Below, piece by piece: positions 63,609-64,000 of a DNA stretch of 64,000 bases. Position numbers and translations under genes: made by a program. This DNA comes from Prorocentrum cordatum (lineage: Eukaryota; Sar; Dinophyceae; Prorocentrales; Prorocentraceae): NCBI GenBank assembly GCA_963575745.1, contig CAUYUJ010013847.1:274501-338500 (forward strand). Direction: 5' to 3'. Under the pieces are notes generated by a model. That model saw only the letters and a program-made list of their open reading frames with translations, was not told the origin of the DNA and did no database searches. Positions within the stretch are counted from its first letter, which is position 1. The number at the start of each line of letters is the position of its first letter.

Positions 63609-64000
63609 TGGAGGGGAGGGGAGGAAGGAGGGGGGGGAGGGAGGATATCTGCGGCAGACCAGTCGTTGGTAGGCAGTCAGGCAGGCAGGCTTTGGGATAA
63701 GGATGGGAAGTGGGAATCTCCCCAGAGCCCCCCCATAGCGTTCCGCGGCGCTTTGGAACTGCCGCGGTGCACGATACGTTCTCCAGACCCACTGGCTCCC
63801 AGAGATTCCCAAAGTATCCTCATCATGATTTGTCCTCATACTGGCTTCGTTTTACATCAGTGGACGACCCGTGAGGAGAAAAACGACCGTCGTGGAGATG
63901 AGGGCGAGAGCTTCATGCCCCGAGCCATGAATAAACGTCGCGACGTCGGAGGTCTGGGACTAACTGCCGCTACCCTCTCGTGGTGTTTCCACTTCCCTCG
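63609..64000. other. Remainder of window, nothing recognised
   Basis: G-rich tract (63600-63650), a (CAGG)n-like stretch near 63680, then unique sequence to the end of the window. Possibly intron of the gene starting at 63279. Confidence 0.4.

Noticed and set aside
1-64000. tRNA or rRNA genes
   Set aside because: I looked for the usual conserved arms and rRNA words and found none I could defend; a covariance-model scan would be decisive.

Overview
The window looks like nuclear DNA of a dinoflagellate. The reasons are: CCCTAAA telomere-type repeats; decayed Ty1/copia-type gag and reverse transcriptase of the KGKGKG plus CCHC-knuckle kind; sequences resembling the dinoflagellate spliced leader; very GC-rich minisatellite filler; and a large intron-split gene of a type I associate with dinoflagellates. 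The organism call is inference from family knowledge, because no rRNA or organelle marker is present.

Layout. (1) 1-7204 is subtelomere-like, gene-free DNA: a ~113-bp minisatellite (1-925), a second array of the same superfamily (1881-4600), a ~0.5-kb block present twice (930-1432 and 4617-5121), decamer and ~0.3-kb tandem repeats, strong G/C-arm hairpins, and three short telomere-type arrays all oriented CCCTAAA (1433, 5122, 7177). (2) 7205-24350 and 24825-42889 are two near-identical direct copies of a ~17-kb unit. Each unit holds, in order: the remains of an inverted-repeat-bounded element, a GCTCCCAGGC array, a broken minus-strand gene of unknown function, a broken copia reverse transcriptase/RNase H, a spacer with poly-C tracts, a copia gag, and a long plus-strand polyprotein. 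The polyprotein carries a CCHC zinc knuckle, a KptA/Tpt1-type RNA 2'-phosphotransferase domain and a RING-H2 finger. Copy 2 carries an AT-richer 1.47-kb insertion with an 8-bp target duplication and a (CAT)8 tail. (3) From 42890 the base composition drops and the sequence is unrelated. It contains possible exons at 43.6-44.5 kb and a five-block, intron-split plus-strand gene from about 45.9 to 54.95 kb. (4) 54.95-63.2 kb is triplicated 3'-end sequence, minisatellites, microsatellites and unassigned DNA. A probable first exon of another plus-strand gene starts at 63279.

Function. Most of the first 43 kb is mobile-element debris. Each copy has frameshifts and in-frame stops, so neither copia polyprotein can be made as a single chain. 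The 45.9-54.95 kb gene is the best candidate for an intact gene.

The most unusual signal is a family of about 22 tiny palindromes scattered through the copia gag/KptA/RING coding sequence. Each has 5-bp arms closing a 4-base, mostly GNRA-type loop. Arms change together while the loop is kept, and all but one sit in the same codon phase, giving x-G-N/D-x-P peptides. Also notable are the KptA and RING domains inside a copia-like reading frame and the spliced-leader-like sequences beside them.
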